Positions 1-12,638 of a DNA stretch of 64,000 nucleotides are shown here, in pieces (position 1 is the stretch's first letter; each line of letters starts with the position of its first letter). A program made the position numbers and the translations under genes. The DNA is from Pseudoduganella rivuli (GTDB lineage: Bacteria > Pseudomonadota > Gammaproteobacteria > Burkholderiales > Burkholderiaceae_D): positions 1 to 64,000 of the forward strand of contig NZ_WKJJ01000028.1 of assembly GCF_009674485.1 (NCBI RefSeq), given 5' to 3'. The notes beneath the pieces were generated by a model. It worked only from the letters and a program-made list of their open reading frames with translations, had not been told where the DNA came from and ran no database searches.

Positions 1-120
1 GATTTGCCATGAGAGCAGTGGTTTAGTTTTTGGGTTTGGTCGCACAAACACAATAACTCTTCCTTACTGCTCTCTTGCGTTTACGGCATGCTCATCCCGG
101 CAATCCGTGAAGAACCAAAA

Positions 121-147
121 AAAAGCCGCTGAACTTCAGCGGCTTTT
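121..147 (-). terminator. Terminator after ppiD
   Basis: A near-perfect inverted repeat (GCCGCTGAA, one-base loop, TTCAGCGGC) is flanked by A and T runs. It lies 20 bases past the ppiD stop on the minus strand. The symmetry and the flanking A/T runs would let it work in both directions. Confidence 0.8.
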
Positions 148-167
148 CATTTCAACCCAACATCAGC

Positions 168-2105
168 TTAGTTGGCGGCTTCCGTCTTGGCCGGCGCCGT
201 CACGCTGCCCAGCATTTTGACTTTCGACTTCTGCTTCAGGGCTTCCACGTACATGAACAGTTCCTGCTGCGACAGCATGTTGCCGATCTGCTGTTCTTCC
301 GCCTGGCGCTGCGCGGCGTCCTGCTGGGCAGGCTGCTGCACTTTGCCGATGCGGTACACGCCGTAACCCATGCCCGGAATTTCCACGCCGACGTAAGCCG
401 GCAGCTTGGACACATCGGCCTTCATGATTTCCGCCGCGGCCGCGTTGTTCAAGCCGTTCGGATTGGCGCGCGACACCAGCTTGGCCGGCGAGAAGCCGTC
501 AGCCGAACCGCTGGCCTTGGCGGCAGCCAGCTTGGTTTCGCCTTCCTTCTTCGCCAGCTTGATGGCTTCCTCGACCTGCACGCGCTGGCGGATCATCGGC
601 TCCACTTCGGCCAGCGGACGCTTGGAGGCGGCCTTGTACTCGACGATACGGCCCGACACCAGCGTGCTCGGCGCGACTTCCACGGCTTCCGTGTTGCGCT
701 TGTTCTTCAGCACTTCATCGGTGAACAGCGCCGTCAGGAACTTGGCGTTGTTGTACGGCGCCTGGCCGGCGGCCGGCGATGGCGTACGCGTCACGTTGTC
801 CGCCGTCTGCACTTGCAGCTTCAGCTTGTCGATCACCGGTTTCAGGCTGTCAGCCTGTTCGTACACGGTGTTGGTGAAGGCTTCCGCCATTTCCGTATAC
901 TTCTTGCCGGCTTTCTGGTTCTTCAGGTCGGCGGCGATTTCTTCCTTCACTTCCGCCAGCGGCTTCACGGCTTCCGGCTTCAGAGACGTGATCGTCACGA
1001 TGTGGTAGCCGAATTCGGTTTCCACCGGACCGACGATGTCGCCCTGCTTGGCGGCGAACGCGGCGTCGCCCAGCGATTTCGGCAGCGAAGCGCGGTCCAG
1101 CACGTCCATGTCGCCGCCCTGTGGCGCGGAGACCGGATCTTCCGATTTCGCCTTGGCGATCTTCGCGAAGTCCGCCGGCGCTTTCTTCACTTCGGCCAGG
1201 ATGGCGTCCGCCTTGGCTTTCGCGGCGGCCTTGTCGGCAGCGCTGGAGCCCGGCTTCAGGGCCACCATGATCTGGCTGGCGCGGCGCACTTCCGGCGCCG
1301 TGAAGCGCTTGGTGTTGCCGTTGTAGTAGGCCGCCACTTCCTCATCGGTCACCGACACTTGCGACGACACCGCCGCCGAGTTAAATACTACATACTCAAT
1401 TTTCGCCTGCTCCGGTACTTCGAACAGCTTGGTGTTCTTGTCGTAGAACGCTTTCACCATCTCGTCGGTGACTTTGACCTTGTCCATGAATTGCTGGGCC
1501 GGCAGCGCCAGTTCCTGCACTTCACGCTCCTGCGCGCCGAAGTCCGACACCAGCTTGGCCACCGAGCGCGGCACGAAGCCCGACATGGCGACCGAGCCGC
1601 CCACCTGTTGCGTGGTTTCGCTCTTCATCACCAGTTGCTGGTAGCCTTCCGGCGTCAAGCCTTGCGAACGGGCCAGGATGTCGCGGTACACTTCCATGTC
1701 GATCGAGCCGTCCGCCTTGAAGATGTTCGGCACACCCTTGATCGCTTCCACGATCAGCTTTTGCAGCTTGGCTGGCGAAATCGTCAGGTGGTTGCGGGAC
1801 GCTTCGGAGAGGATCGCGCGCTCCGTGATCAGCTGGTCCAGCACGCTCTGGCGGAACTCGGGCGTGTCGAACATTTTCTGGTCGAATTGCTGGCCCAGGC
1901 GCTGGCGGTAATTGTCCAGCTGCTTGCGTTGAGCCTGTTCCCATTCCTGGCGCGTCACCGCGTGGCCGTCGACCTTGGCCAGCGTGTTGGCATCGTCACC
2001 GAAGCTCTTATAACCACTGACACCGACGAAGACAAACGACGGCACGATCAGGATCGCCAGGAAGATCTGCATCAGTTTTTGATGCGTGCGTATAAATTCA
2101 AACAT
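168..2105 (-). CDS. ppiD: Periplasmic chaperone / peptidyl-prolyl isomerase PpiD (SurA-like)
   Basis: The 645-residue protein has one N-terminal membrane anchor (about residues 12-33, hydrophobic after a basic start) and then a SurA-type N-terminal domain. A parvulin rotamase domain follows at about residues 255-370, recognisable by RRASQIMV near its start and FGYHIVTI near its end, and then a long charged C-terminal part. This is the layout of PpiD, an inner-membrane anchored chaperone that meets polypeptides leaving the Sec translocon. Length agrees with the family (about 620-650). It is the last gene of the minus-strand block clpP-clpX-lon-hupB-tRNAs-ppiD. A strong terminator follows. The isomerase activity of PpiD proteins is often weak, so chaperoning is the safer role. 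Confidence 0.93.
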   Translation of the reverse strand: MFEFIRTHQKLMQIFLAILIVPSFVFVGVSGYKSFGDDANTLAKVDGHAVTRQEWEQAQRKQLDNYRQRLGQQFDQKMFDTPEFRQSVLDQLITERAILSEASRNHLTISPAKLQKLIVEAIKGVPNIFKADGSIDMEVYRDILARSQGLTPEGYQQLVMKSETTQQVGGSVAMSGFVPRSVAKLVSDFGAQEREVQELALPAQQFMDKVKVTDEMVKAFYDKNTKLFEVPEQAKIEYVVFNSAAVSSQVSVTDEEVAAYYNGNTKRFTAPEVRRASQIMVALKPGSSAADKAAAKAKADAILAEVKKAPADFAKIAKAKSEDPVSAPQGGDMDVLDRASLPKSLGDAAFAAKQGDIVGPVETEFGYHIVTITSLKPEAVKPLAEVKEEIAADLKNQKAGKKYTEMAEAFTNTVYEQADSLKPVIDKLKLQVQTADNVTRTPSPAAGQAPYNNAKFLTALFTDEVLKNKRNTEAVEVAPSTLVSGRIVEYKAASKRPLAEVEPMIRQRVQVEEAIKLAKKEGETKLAAAKASGSADGFSPAKLVSRANPNGLNNAAAAEIMKADVSKLPAYVGVEIPGMGYGVYRIGKVQQPAQQDAAQRQAEEQQIGNMLSQQELFMYVEALKQKSKVKMLGSVTAPAKTEAAN

Positions 2106-2226
2106 GGTCCGCCAATGATGTTGAGTGAAATGGCAAAGGCGGACCCTGGGTCCGCCCGCGCACGCGATTCTACCGTGTGCGCTCTATGATGGGCAAGACA
2201 GCAACAATAATAAAAAGCCAAATGGC

Positions 2227-2261
2227 AAAAAACCCCAGCAACTTCGCAGCTGCTGGGGTTT
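2227..2261 (-). terminator. Terminator of the tRNA-Val/Asp/Asp unit
   Basis: The 11-base arms AAACCCCAGCA (2230-2240) and TGCTGGGGTTT (2251-2261) form a GC-rich stem with a 10-base loop. On the minus strand the stem is followed by a T run. It lies just downstream of the last tRNA-Asp. Confidence 0.85.
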
Positions 2262-2269
2262 CGTGTTCT

Positions 2270-2346
2270 TGGCGGAGTGGACGGGGCTCGAACCCGCGAC
2301 CCCCGGCGTGACAGGCCGGTATTCTAACCAACTGAACTACCACTCC
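2270..2346 (-). tRNA. tRNA-Asp (GTC), copy 2
   Basis: A 77-base cloverleaf with encoded CCA. The acceptor stem is GGAGTGG/CCACTCC, the anticodon is GTC in the loop of CCTGTCACG, and the T arm carries GGTTCGAG. It is nearly identical to the other tRNA-Asp 25 bases away, except for a compensated pair change in the acceptor stem. Confidence 0.95.
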
Positions 2347-2371
2347 TGGTAGTGTGTACCCTTGCTGGCGC

Positions 2372-2448
2372 TGGCGGAGCGGACGGGGCTCGAACCCGCG
2401 ACCCCCGGCGTGACAGGCCGGTATTCTAACCAACTGAACTACCGCTCC
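2372..2448 (-). tRNA. tRNA-Asp (GTC), copy 1
   Basis: A 77-base cloverleaf with encoded CCA and anticodon GTC. The acceptor stem is GGAGCGG/CCGCTCC. It is the first Asp copy in the transcript tRNA-Val, tRNA-Asp, tRNA-Asp. Confidence 0.95.
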
Positions 2449-2481
2449 AGCTTGTGCAAGGCTACAACAATCAATCTGATG

Positions 2482-2557
2482 TGGTGGGCGGTGAGAGGGT
2501 CGAACTCCCGACCTAATGCTTGTAAGGCATCCGCTCTACCAACTGAGCTAACCGCCC
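2482..2557 (-). tRNA. tRNA-Val (TAC)
   Basis: A 76-base cloverleaf with encoded CCA. The acceptor stem is GGGCGGT/ACCGCCC, and the anticodon stem GATGC/GCATT holds loop CTTACAA, so the anticodon is TAC. It is the first tRNA of the three-gene cluster downstream of hupB. Confidence 0.95.
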
Positions 2558-2610
2558 ATCAGACTGCTTTAGTGAACAGTGTACAAAGTACCGCTGCTCA
2601 CCGAAGTCCG

Positions 2611-2883
2611 TTAGTTTACAGCATCTTTCAGGGCTTTGCCAGCCTTAAATTTAGGTACTTTGGCTGCATCGATTACGATTTCCTCTTTCGTGCGCGGATT
2701 GCGGCCGGTACGGGCAGCGCGCTCGCTCACGGAGAAGGTGCCAAAGCCGACCAGGGTGACGCTGTCGTTCTTGGCCAGGGTGGTGGTTACGCCATCGATC
2801 ATCGCGTCCAGGGCGCGGGCGGCTGCCGCTTTCGAAATGTCAGCGGAAGCAGCGATATGGTCGATCAGTTCAGTCTTGTTCAC
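2611..2883 (-). CDS. hupB: DNA-binding protein HU-beta
   Basis: This 90-residue histone-like nucleoid protein binds and bends DNA as a dimer. It starts (M)NKTELIDHIA and carries the family signature GFGTFSVSERAARTGRNP in the DNA-embracing arm, with the usual basic C-terminus (FKAGKALKDAV). An upstream in-frame GTG at 2898 would give 95 residues. I chose the GTG at 2883 because it matches the normal 90-residue length and first residues of HU and has a GGGGA motif about seven bases upstream. It lies between lon and the tRNA cluster, the usual place for hupB behind lon in proteobacteria. A 212-base gap with a terminator separates it from lon, so it probably has its own promoter. Confidence 0.93.
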   Translation of the reverse strand: MNKTELIDHIAASADISKAAAARALDAMIDGVTTTLAKNDSVTLVGFGTFSVSERAARTGRNPRTKEEIVIDAAKVPKFKAGKALKDAVN

Positions 2884-3036
2884 AAAAGTCCCCGTCACAA
2901 AGGTTTATATCATTTATACCGTTTTAAGCCAGCAAGAATGCGGCTTTACGGCAGCAGAGAAAAATCTCAGGCGGTATTAGACAAGCGGGGAAAGGCTTGT
3001 GTCAAGGGAAACACTGGCGAAAACACCAGTAAAAAT

Positions 3037-3065
3037 AAAAACAGGCGCCGATTTGGCGCCTGTTT
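3037..3065 (-). terminator. Terminator after lon
   Basis: The 11-base arms AAACAGGCGCC (3039-3049) and GGCGCCTGTTT (3055-3065) have a five-base loop. On the minus strand they are followed by TTTTATTTTT. This is a strong intrinsic terminator between lon and hupB. Confidence 0.88.
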
Positions 3066-3095
3066 GTAGCTTAACGGCTCAAAGCCAGCCCGGTT

Positions 3096-5507
<2,412 letters not shown>

Positions 5508-5569
5508 GGCGTACCTTATGTGAAAGCGTGTACCTGATGATGGCGGTGTTTTGCCAGATCACAAGATCC

Positions 5570-5607
5570 AACGGCAATAAATAATTCTAAAAAGCGATAT
5601 TGCCGTT
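5570..5607. promoter_or_regulatory. Inverted repeat in the lon upstream region
   Basis: The perfect 10-base arms AACGGCAATA (5570-5579) and TATTGCCGTT (5598-5607) are separated by 18 AT-rich bases, 63-100 bases before the lon start codon. There is no T run, so it does not look like a terminator. It may be an operator or a 5' leader hairpin. I could not assign a heat-shock sigma promoter with confidence. Confidence 0.5.
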
Positions 5608-5660
5608 AGTCTTTTGATTCTGCCGTGCTTTAAAAATAAGCAGTTATTAATTCTCCATAT

Positions 5661-5699
5661 AAAAAAGCCACACACGTCTATACAGGCGCGGTGGCTTTT
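5661..5699 (-). terminator. Terminator after clpX
   Basis: The arms AAAAGCCAC (5663-5671) and GTGGCTTTT (5691-5699) have a 19-base loop, with a T run following on the minus strand. It lies about 100 bases past the clpX stop. Confidence 0.7.
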
Positions 5700-5795
5700 C
5701 GGATGAAGCCTGCTTATTGGATTTTATTTTACCGCCTTGCCACACGGATGCAAAACGAATTTTGCTCCCGTGTGCGGTGCTTATATTCTTACCAC

Positions 5796-7064
<1,269 letters not shown>

Positions 7065-7141
7065 GGGACTTGTTTATGTAGTTACAAGGTAGGGTGCTGC
7101 CGTACAAGTGAAGAGCGTACAGGACACATGCTACCTGAAAT

Positions 7142-7178
7142 AAAAAAGAAACGCCCGAACCATATGAGTTTCGGGCGT
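7142..7178 (-). terminator. Terminator between clpP and clpX
   Basis: The arms ACGCCCGAA (7151-7159) and TTCGGGCGT (7170-7178) are followed on the minus strand by TTTCTTTTTTA. The hairpin sits 34 bases after the clpP stop. It probably makes clpP more abundant than clpX. Confidence 0.8.
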
Positions 7179-7211
7179 CACTTTGCTGCTAAAAACGCAT
7201 CAAATACGGCA

Positions 7212-7832
7212 TCAAGCGCGGCTGGTCAGCACTTTGTCGATCAGCCCGTATTCGGCAGCGTCTTCCGCCGACAGGAAGCGGTCGCGGTCGGTATCCTTGG
7301 CGATCTGTTCGATCGTCTGGCCCGTGCGCTCCGACATGATCTGGTTCAGACGGTGGCGCAGGTACAGGATTTCCTTGGCCTGGATTTCGATGTCCGACGC
7401 CATGCCTTGCGAGCCGCCCGACGGCTGGTGAATCATGATGCGCGAATTCGGCAGCGAGAAACGCTTGCCTTTCGCGCCTGCCGCCAGCAGGAAGGCGCCC
7501 ATCGACGCAGCCATGCCGGTGCACAGCGTGGACACATCAGGCTTGATGAACTGCATCGTATCGTAGATCGCCAGGCCGGCGGAAACGGAACCGCCCGGCG
7601 AATTGATGTAGAGGGAAATATCCTTGTCCGGATTTTCACTCTCCAGGAACAGCAACTGGGCGACGATCAGGTTGGCCATCTGGTCGTTGACCGGGCCCAC
7701 CATGAAAATCACACGCTCCTTCAACAGGCGCGAGTAAATGTCGTACGAACGCTCGCCGCGGCCGCTTTGTTCAATCACCATCGGCACCAGGCCGAGCATT
7801 TCAGTGTCGAGTGCCGGATTACGGTTCATCAT
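7212..7832 (-). CDS. clpP: ATP-dependent Clp protease proteolytic subunit ClpP
   Basis: The 206-residue serine peptidase forms the double heptamer barrel of ClpXP. The catalytic serine is in GMAASMGAFLL and the catalytic histidine in RIMIHQPSGG. The catalytic aspartate lies in the RDRFLSAEDA segment near the C-terminus. A short N-terminal propeptide-like stretch precedes MVIEQSGRGERSYDIYSRLLKER. It follows the trigger factor gene by 66 bases on the same strand, the conserved tig-clpP-clpX order that couples folding at the ribosome with degradation. Confidence 0.97.
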   Translation of the reverse strand: MMNRNPALDTEMLGLVPMVIEQSGRGERSYDIYSRLLKERVIFMVGPVNDQMANLIVAQLLFLESENPDKDISLYINSPGGSVSAGLAIYDTMQFIKPDVSTLCTGMAASMGAFLLAAGAKGKRFSLPNSRIMIHQPSGGSQGMASDIEIQAKEILYLRHRLNQIMSERTGQTIEQIAKDTDRDRFLSAEDAAEYGLIDKVLTSRA

Positions 7833-7898
7833 TCAATGTTTTCCTTGTGAAGCAGCCGGCGCCCCGCCCTTTTCCAAGGGCCAGGCGCCTCAGCTGGA

Positions 7899-9239
7899 TT
7901 ACGCTTGCGCGTTGCTTCCCATCAACTCGTCGAAGGCAACTTGCTTCGACGTGTTTTTCGACAGGCCCAGAACGAAGTTAACGACGTTTTCTTCCAATAC
8001 AAGGGCTTCGACTTCAGCGATGCGGCGGCGATCGCTGTAGTAGTACTTCAGCACTTCACGTGGATCTTCGTACGATTGTGCGAAGTCTTCGATCTGTGCC
8101 TTGACTTGCTCTGGCAGCGCTTGCAGGTTGTTTTGTGCAACCAGGGCGTTCAGGATCAGGCCCAGGCGGACGCGCTGTTCAGCCTTGTCCTTGAACAGTT
8201 CTGGCGGGAATGGCACGTCCTTGACGTTCATGCCGCGCTGCGCCATGTCCTGGCGGGTCATTTCAGCCAGGCGCTGGGTGTCTTGCTCGATCAGTGCGTT
8301 AGGCACTTCCAGCGTGGCGTTTTTCACCAGCGCTTCCATCACGGCTTCCTTGTTGCGTGCTTTCACACGGCCGCGCACTTCGCGCTCCAGGTTGACCTTG
8401 ATGTCTTCGCGCATTTTTGCCAGGTCGCCATCGGCAACGCCCAGCGATTTCGCGAATTCAGCGTCGATTTCCGGCAGGTGCGCCCATTCCAGCTTTTTCA
8501 GCGTGATGGTGAATTGCGCGGTTTTGCCTGCCACGTCCTTGCCGTGGTAGTCCTCAGGGAATGCCAGGTCGAAGGTCTTGGCTTCGCCCACTTTCAGGCC
8601 CACGGTCGCTGCTTCGAATTCCGGCAGCATGCGGCCTTCGCCCAGTACGAACACGAAGTCGTCGGCTTTGCCGCCGGCAAATTCCACGCCGTCGATCGAA
8701 CCAACGAAGTCCACGGTCACGCGGTCGCCATTGGCGGCGATCGCTTCACCGCCGTCGCCGTGTTCACCGGCTTCGCCCTTGGTGTGGAAGTGCACGCGCT
8801 GCTTGCGCAGGATTTCGATGGTCTTGTCGATTTCAACGTCGGTCACGTCGGCTTTGACGGTCTCGATTTCCACGGCGGACAGGTCGCCGATTTCAACTTC
8901 CGGATACACTTCGAAAGTCGCGTCGAACGCCAGCAGGCCTTCAGGCGCTTCGTTCTTTGGCTCGATACGTGGGAAGCCTGCCACGCGCAGGTTGTTTTCA
9001 TTGGCGGCATCGTTGAATGCGCGGCCGACTTTATCGTTCAGCACTTCGGTTTCGATCTGATAACCGTATTGTGCTGCGACCATTTTCAGGGGCACTTTGC
9101 CAGGACGGAAGCCTGGTGCTTTAGCCGACTTGGCTTGCACTTTCAGGCGCTTCTCCACTTCCGTGCGGACGTCGGTCAGCGGGAAGGAGATCGTGATACG
9201 ACGTTCGAGTTTGCCCAGGTTTTCGACTGCAGTTGCCAT
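7899..9239 (-). CDS. tig: Trigger factor, ribosome-associated chaperone
   Basis: The 446-residue protein binds nascent chains at the ribosome exit and has prolyl isomerase activity. The N-terminal ribosome-binding domain contains GFRPGKVP near residue 45, the conserved loop that contacts the ribosome. The FKBP-like domain follows at about residues 165-250 (NGDRVTVDFVGSIDGVEF), then the long helical C-terminal domain. The open frame extends upstream through the tRNA-Leu gene to 9380. The ATG at 9239 (MATAVENLGK) is the real start by family alignment. The upstream residues are only translation of the tRNA. The tRNA-Leu gene ends 33 bases upstream, so tRNA and tig may share a transcript. Confidence 0.95.
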   Translation of the reverse strand: MATAVENLGKLERRITISFPLTDVRTEVEKRLKVQAKSAKAPGFRPGKVPLKMVAAQYGYQIETEVLNDKVGRAFNDAANENNLRVAGFPRIEPKNEAPEGLLAFDATFEVYPEVEIGDLSAVEIETVKADVTDVEIDKTIEILRKQRVHFHTKGEAGEHGDGGEAIAANGDRVTVDFVGSIDGVEFAGGKADDFVFVLGEGRMLPEFEAATVGLKVGEAKTFDLAFPEDYHGKDVAGKTAQFTITLKKLEWAHLPEIDAEFAKSLGVADGDLAKMREDIKVNLEREVRGRVKARNKEAVMEALVKNATLEVPNALIEQDTQRLAEMTRQDMAQRGMNVKDVPFPPELFKDKAEQRVRLGLILNALVAQNNLQALPEQVKAQIEDFAQSYEDPREVLKYYYSDRRRIAEVEALVLEENVVNFVLGLSKNTSKQVAFDELMGSNAQA

Positions 9240-9272
9240 GTAAAAATCGTCCAAAAAATGTAAAGAATACTG

Positions 9273-9359
9273 TGGTGCGAGGAGGGGGACTCGAACCCCC
9301 ACACCATTGCTGGCGTCAGGACCTAAACCTGGTGCGTCTACCAATTTCGCCATCCTCGC
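9273..9359 (-). tRNA. tRNA-Leu (TAG)
   Basis: An 87-base class II tRNA with encoded CCA. It has acceptor stem GCGAGGA, a D arm with AAATTGGTAGACGC, anticodon loop TTTAGGT (anticodon TAG), a long variable arm and a T arm with GGTTCGAGTCC. Confidence 0.95.
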
Positions 9360-9378
9360 GGCGTATTTGTACAAAAGC

Positions 9379-9416
9379 AAAGGGCGACCATTAAGTGAAG
9401 CAACGGGTCGCCCTTT
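9379..9416. terminator. Inverted repeat, probable terminator between RND pump and tRNA-Leu
   Basis: The arms AAAGGGCGACC (9379-9389) and GGTCGCCCTTT (9406-9416) have a 16-base loop. It is placed between the tRNA-Leu promoter side and the end of the RND gene at 9549. The flanking T run is short, so read it as a terminator with moderate confidence. Confidence 0.55.
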
Positions 9417-9548
9417 ACCCCGTTTGCACGGGGGCTTTCAACTTCAACGCGGTATTCTACTGTTTTTTCCGGAGTGTGGAAGGGCTTTTTTAGCTTTACC
9501 ACAACATTTACACAGCAATTGCTTGAAATTTTTATCCGGCATGCATTC

Positions 9549-12500
9549 CTAACTCATACCGGATGGTTTCTTCACCCGGAACCATGCCGCATACAGCGCC
9601 GGCAGGAACAGTAAAGTCAGCACCGTCGCCAATATCAAACCGCCCATAATCGCCACCGCCATCGGCCCCCAGAATACCGAACGCGACAACGGAATCATGG
9701 CCAGCGCCGCTGCCGCCGCCGTCAAAACAATCGGACGGCAGCGCCGCACGGCCGCTTCCACCACGGCATCCCACGGCTCGGCCCCGCCGGCAATGTCCTG
9801 CTCGATCTGGTCGACCAGGATCACCGAATTTCGAATGATCATGCCGAACAGCGCGATCACGCCCAGGTTGGCGACAAAGCCCAGTGGCCGGTCCATGATC
9901 AATAACGCCCCCGCCGCACCGGCAATCCCCAGCGGACCGGTCAGGAACACCATCAGCGACCGCTTAAAACTGTGCAATTGCAACATCAGCAGCGTGAAGA
10001 TAATGAACACGGCCAGCGGCAGGTTGGCGGCAATCGACGCTTCCGCCGCGCCGGTATCGGCCGCCGCGCCCTTGACCGTGATGCGGTAGCCGGCCGGCAG
10101 GCGTTTTTTCAGTTCTTCCAGCTTGGGCAGGATTTGCGACGTCACCGTCGGTCCCTGGATGCCATCGACCACGTCCGACTGCACGGTAATGGCCCACTCG
10201 CGCCCTTCGCGCCATACGACGCCCGGCTCCCACACGAAGTGCGCGCGCGCCACCTGGCTGACGGGAATCGAGCGGCCCGACGCCGTCGGCAGATACGTGT
10301 CCTGCAAGGCCTGCATGGTGCTGCGTTCCTCGACCGGCTGGCGCACGACGATATCGATCAGGCGGTTGCCTTCGCGGAATTGGCCGATCGGCGTGCCGGT
10401 CAGGATGGTATTGGCGGCCCGCATCACCGACTGCGTGGTGACGCCCAGCGCGCGCATCTTGTCCTGGTCCAACTCGAGGCGCACCGCCTTGACCGACTCG
10501 TTCCAGTTATCGTTGACGCCCAGCGTGTTCGGATTGGCGCGCAGGATATCCTTGACGTCGTCAGCCAGCGCGCGCAACGGCGCCACTTCCGTACCGGAGA
10601 CGCGGAACATCACCGGATACGGCACCGGCGGACCGTTCGGCAACAGTTTCACCCTGCCCCGCACTTCCGGGAAATCCGATTTGAACAGCGTGATGATTTT
10701 TTTCCGGATCGCTTCCCTTGCCTTCAAATCCTTGGCCAGCACCACCATTTGCGACACGTTCGATTGCGGGAAAATCTGGTCCAGCGGCAAGTAGAAACGG
10801 GGACTGCCGGTGCCGACATAGCTGGTGATGCTGGCCACGCCGTCATATTTGCCGACAATGCCTTCGAATTTCTTCACCAGCCCTTCATTGAGCTGGAACG
10901 ACGAGCCTTCCGGCGTCCACATCTCCACCATCAATTCCGGGCGGCTGGAATCGGGGAAGAATTGTTTTTCAATGAACTTGAAGCCATAAATACCCAGCGC
11001 AAAGATGCCCAAAGTGGCGGCAATGGTCAGCATGCGCCATTCGACGCACCAGTTCACCAGCTTGCGGAATTTGCGGTAGCCGGGCGTGTCGAACAATTCG
11101 TGGTGGCCGTCCGCGTGCGGCTGCACGCGCAACAGCACGTAGCCGATATACGGGGTGAAAATCACGGCGACGAACCATGAAATCACCAGCGCCAGCGCAT
11201 TGACGGAAAACAGCGTGAACGTGTATTCGCCCGCCATGGATTTCGCCATGCCGATCGGCAGGAAACCCGCCACGGTAATCAGCGTGCCCGTCAGCATCGG
11301 CATGGCTGTCGAGGTGTAGGCGGCAATGGCGGCGTCGAAGCGCGACTGCCCTTCTTCCATCTTGCGCACCATCATTTCCACGGCAATGATGGCGTCGTCC
11401 ACCAGCAAGCCCAGCGCGATGATCAGCGCGCCCAGCGAAATCTTGTGCAAGTCGATGTCCAGGATGTGCATGAACAGGAACGTCACCGCCAGCACCAGCG
11501 GAATGGTCAGCGCCACCACCAGGCCCGGACGGGCATCAAGGCGCAGTTTCGGCTTGGTGTGCAAGCCCAGCGACACGAAACTCACGGCCAGCACGATCAG
11601 GATCGCTTCCACCAGCGTGCGCACGAACTCGCCCACGGACGCCGACACCGCAGCCGGCTGGTTGGCGACGCGCTCCAGGTTGATGCCCACCGGCAGCTTG
11701 CCGCGCAACTCGTCGGCCGCCAGCTCCATTGCCTTGCCCATCTTGATGATGTTGCCGCCCTTTTCCATCGAGATGGCCAGGCCGATGACTTCCTTGCCGT
11801 TGTAGCGCATCTTGTCCTGCGGCGGATCCTGGTAGGCGCGCTCGATGGTGGCGAAGTCGCCCAGCCGGAACGTGGTGCCATTCGCGTGCAACTCCATCAT
11901 TTCCAGGTCTTTGACGGTTTTCAGCGCGCCGCTGACCCGCACTTGCAGGTTTTCCGTCGGCGTCACCAGCACGCCGGCCGATTCCACCGTGTTTTGCGCG
12001 GCGATCTGGCCGACAATGGCTTCGAACGGTACACCCAGGGTGGCGAATTTCTTGTGCGAGAAGATGATGTTGATCTTTTCATCCTGCACGCCCAGCAAGT
12101 CGACTTTCGACACTTGCGGCACGGCCAGCAGGCGCTGGCGCACGAAGTCCGCGTAATCCTTCAGTTCCGCATAGGTGAAACCGTCGGCCGACAGCGCGAA
12201 GATCGAGCCGAACGTATCGCCGAATTCATCGTTGAAGAAGGGCCCGAGCACGCCCTGCGGCAGGGTGTAGCGGATATCGCCCAGTTTCTTGCGCACCTGG
12301 TACCAGGCCGCCGCCGTCTCTTTGGGCGGCGACGACTCGCGCAGGCGCAGGATGATCGTGGTTTCGCCGGGCTTCGAATAGCTGCTGATTTCATCGACGT
12401 ACGGCGTTTCCTGCAGCTTTTTTTCCAGCTTGTCCGTGACCTGCTCCGCCATTTGCAGCGCCGTGGCGCCCGGCCAGATCGCCCGCACCACCATGCCGCG

Positions 12501-12638
12501 GAACGTGAACGGCGGGTCTTCGTCCTGGCCCAGGTTCATATAACTGAGCATGCCGCCGATCAGCAGCACGGCCATCAGGTAGCGCGTGAGCGGGATGTGT
12601 TCCAGCGCCCACCGCGACAGGTTGAAGCCGCCCTTCAT
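9549..12638 (-). CDS. RND efflux pump inner-membrane permease (HAE1-type)
   Basis: This 1029-residue permease of the resistance-nodulation-division superfamily is a proton-driven exporter of amphiphilic compounds. It has the typical layout: a short cytoplasmic start, a first membrane helix (residues about 16-35), a large periplasmic porter loop, a block of membrane helices with GLLVDDAIIAVE, which holds the paired aspartates of the proton relay, then a second porter loop and a final helix block. It overlaps the adaptor gene by 4 bases and so is translated from the same message. No outer-membrane channel gene and no local TetR or two-component regulator are present. Substrates cannot be read from sequence. 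Drug or organic acid export are both possible. Confidence 0.9.
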   Translation of the reverse strand: MKGGFNLSRWALEHIPLTRYLMAVLLIGGMLSYMNLGQDEDPPFTFRGMVVRAIWPGATALQMAEQVTDKLEKKLQETPYVDEISSYSKPGETTIILRLRESSPPKETAAAWYQVRKKLGDIRYTLPQGVLGPFFNDEFGDTFGSIFALSADGFTYAELKDYADFVRQRLLAVPQVSKVDLLGVQDEKINIIFSHKKFATLGVPFEAIVGQIAAQNTVESAGVLVTPTENLQVRVSGALKTVKDLEMMELHANGTTFRLGDFATIERAYQDPPQDKMRYNGKEVIGLAISMEKGGNIIKMGKAMELAADELRGKLPVGINLERVANQPAAVSASVGEFVRTLVEAILIVLAVSFVSLGLHTKPKLRLDARPGLVVALTIPLVLAVTFLFMHILDIDLHKISLGALIIALGLLVDDAIIAVEMMVRKMEEGQSRFDAAIAAYTSTAMPMLTGTLITVAGFLPIGMAKSMAGEYTFTLFSVNALALVISWFVAVIFTPYIGYVLLRVQPHADGHHELFDTPGYRKFRKLVNWCVEWRMLTIAATLGIFALGIYGFKFIEKQFFPDSSRPELMVEMWTPEGSSFQLNEGLVKKFEGIVGKYDGVASITSYVGTGSPRFYLPLDQIFPQSNVSQMVVLAKDLKAREAIRKKIITLFKSDFPEVRGRVKLLPNGPPVPYPVMFRVSGTEVAPLRALADDVKDILRANPNTLGVNDNWNESVKAVRLELDQDKMRALGVTTQSVMRAANTILTGTPIGQFREGNRLIDIVVRQPVEERSTMQALQDTYLPTASGRSIPVSQVARAHFVWEPGVVWREGREWAITVQSDVVDGIQGPTVTSQILPKLEELKKRLPAGYRITVKGAAADTGAAEASIAANLPLAVFIIFTLLMLQLHSFKRSLMVFLTGPLGIAGAAGALLIMDRPLGFVANLGVIALFGMIIRNSVILVDQIEQDIAGGAEPWDAVVEAAVRRCRPIVLTAAAAALAMIPLSRSVFWGPMAVAIMGGLILATVLTLLFLPALYAAWFRVKKPSGMS

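Noticed and set aside
7866..7881. GCCCTTTTCCAAGGGC hairpin between tig and clpP
   Set aside because: Short and without a T run. Not supported as a terminator, though it could reduce read-through.
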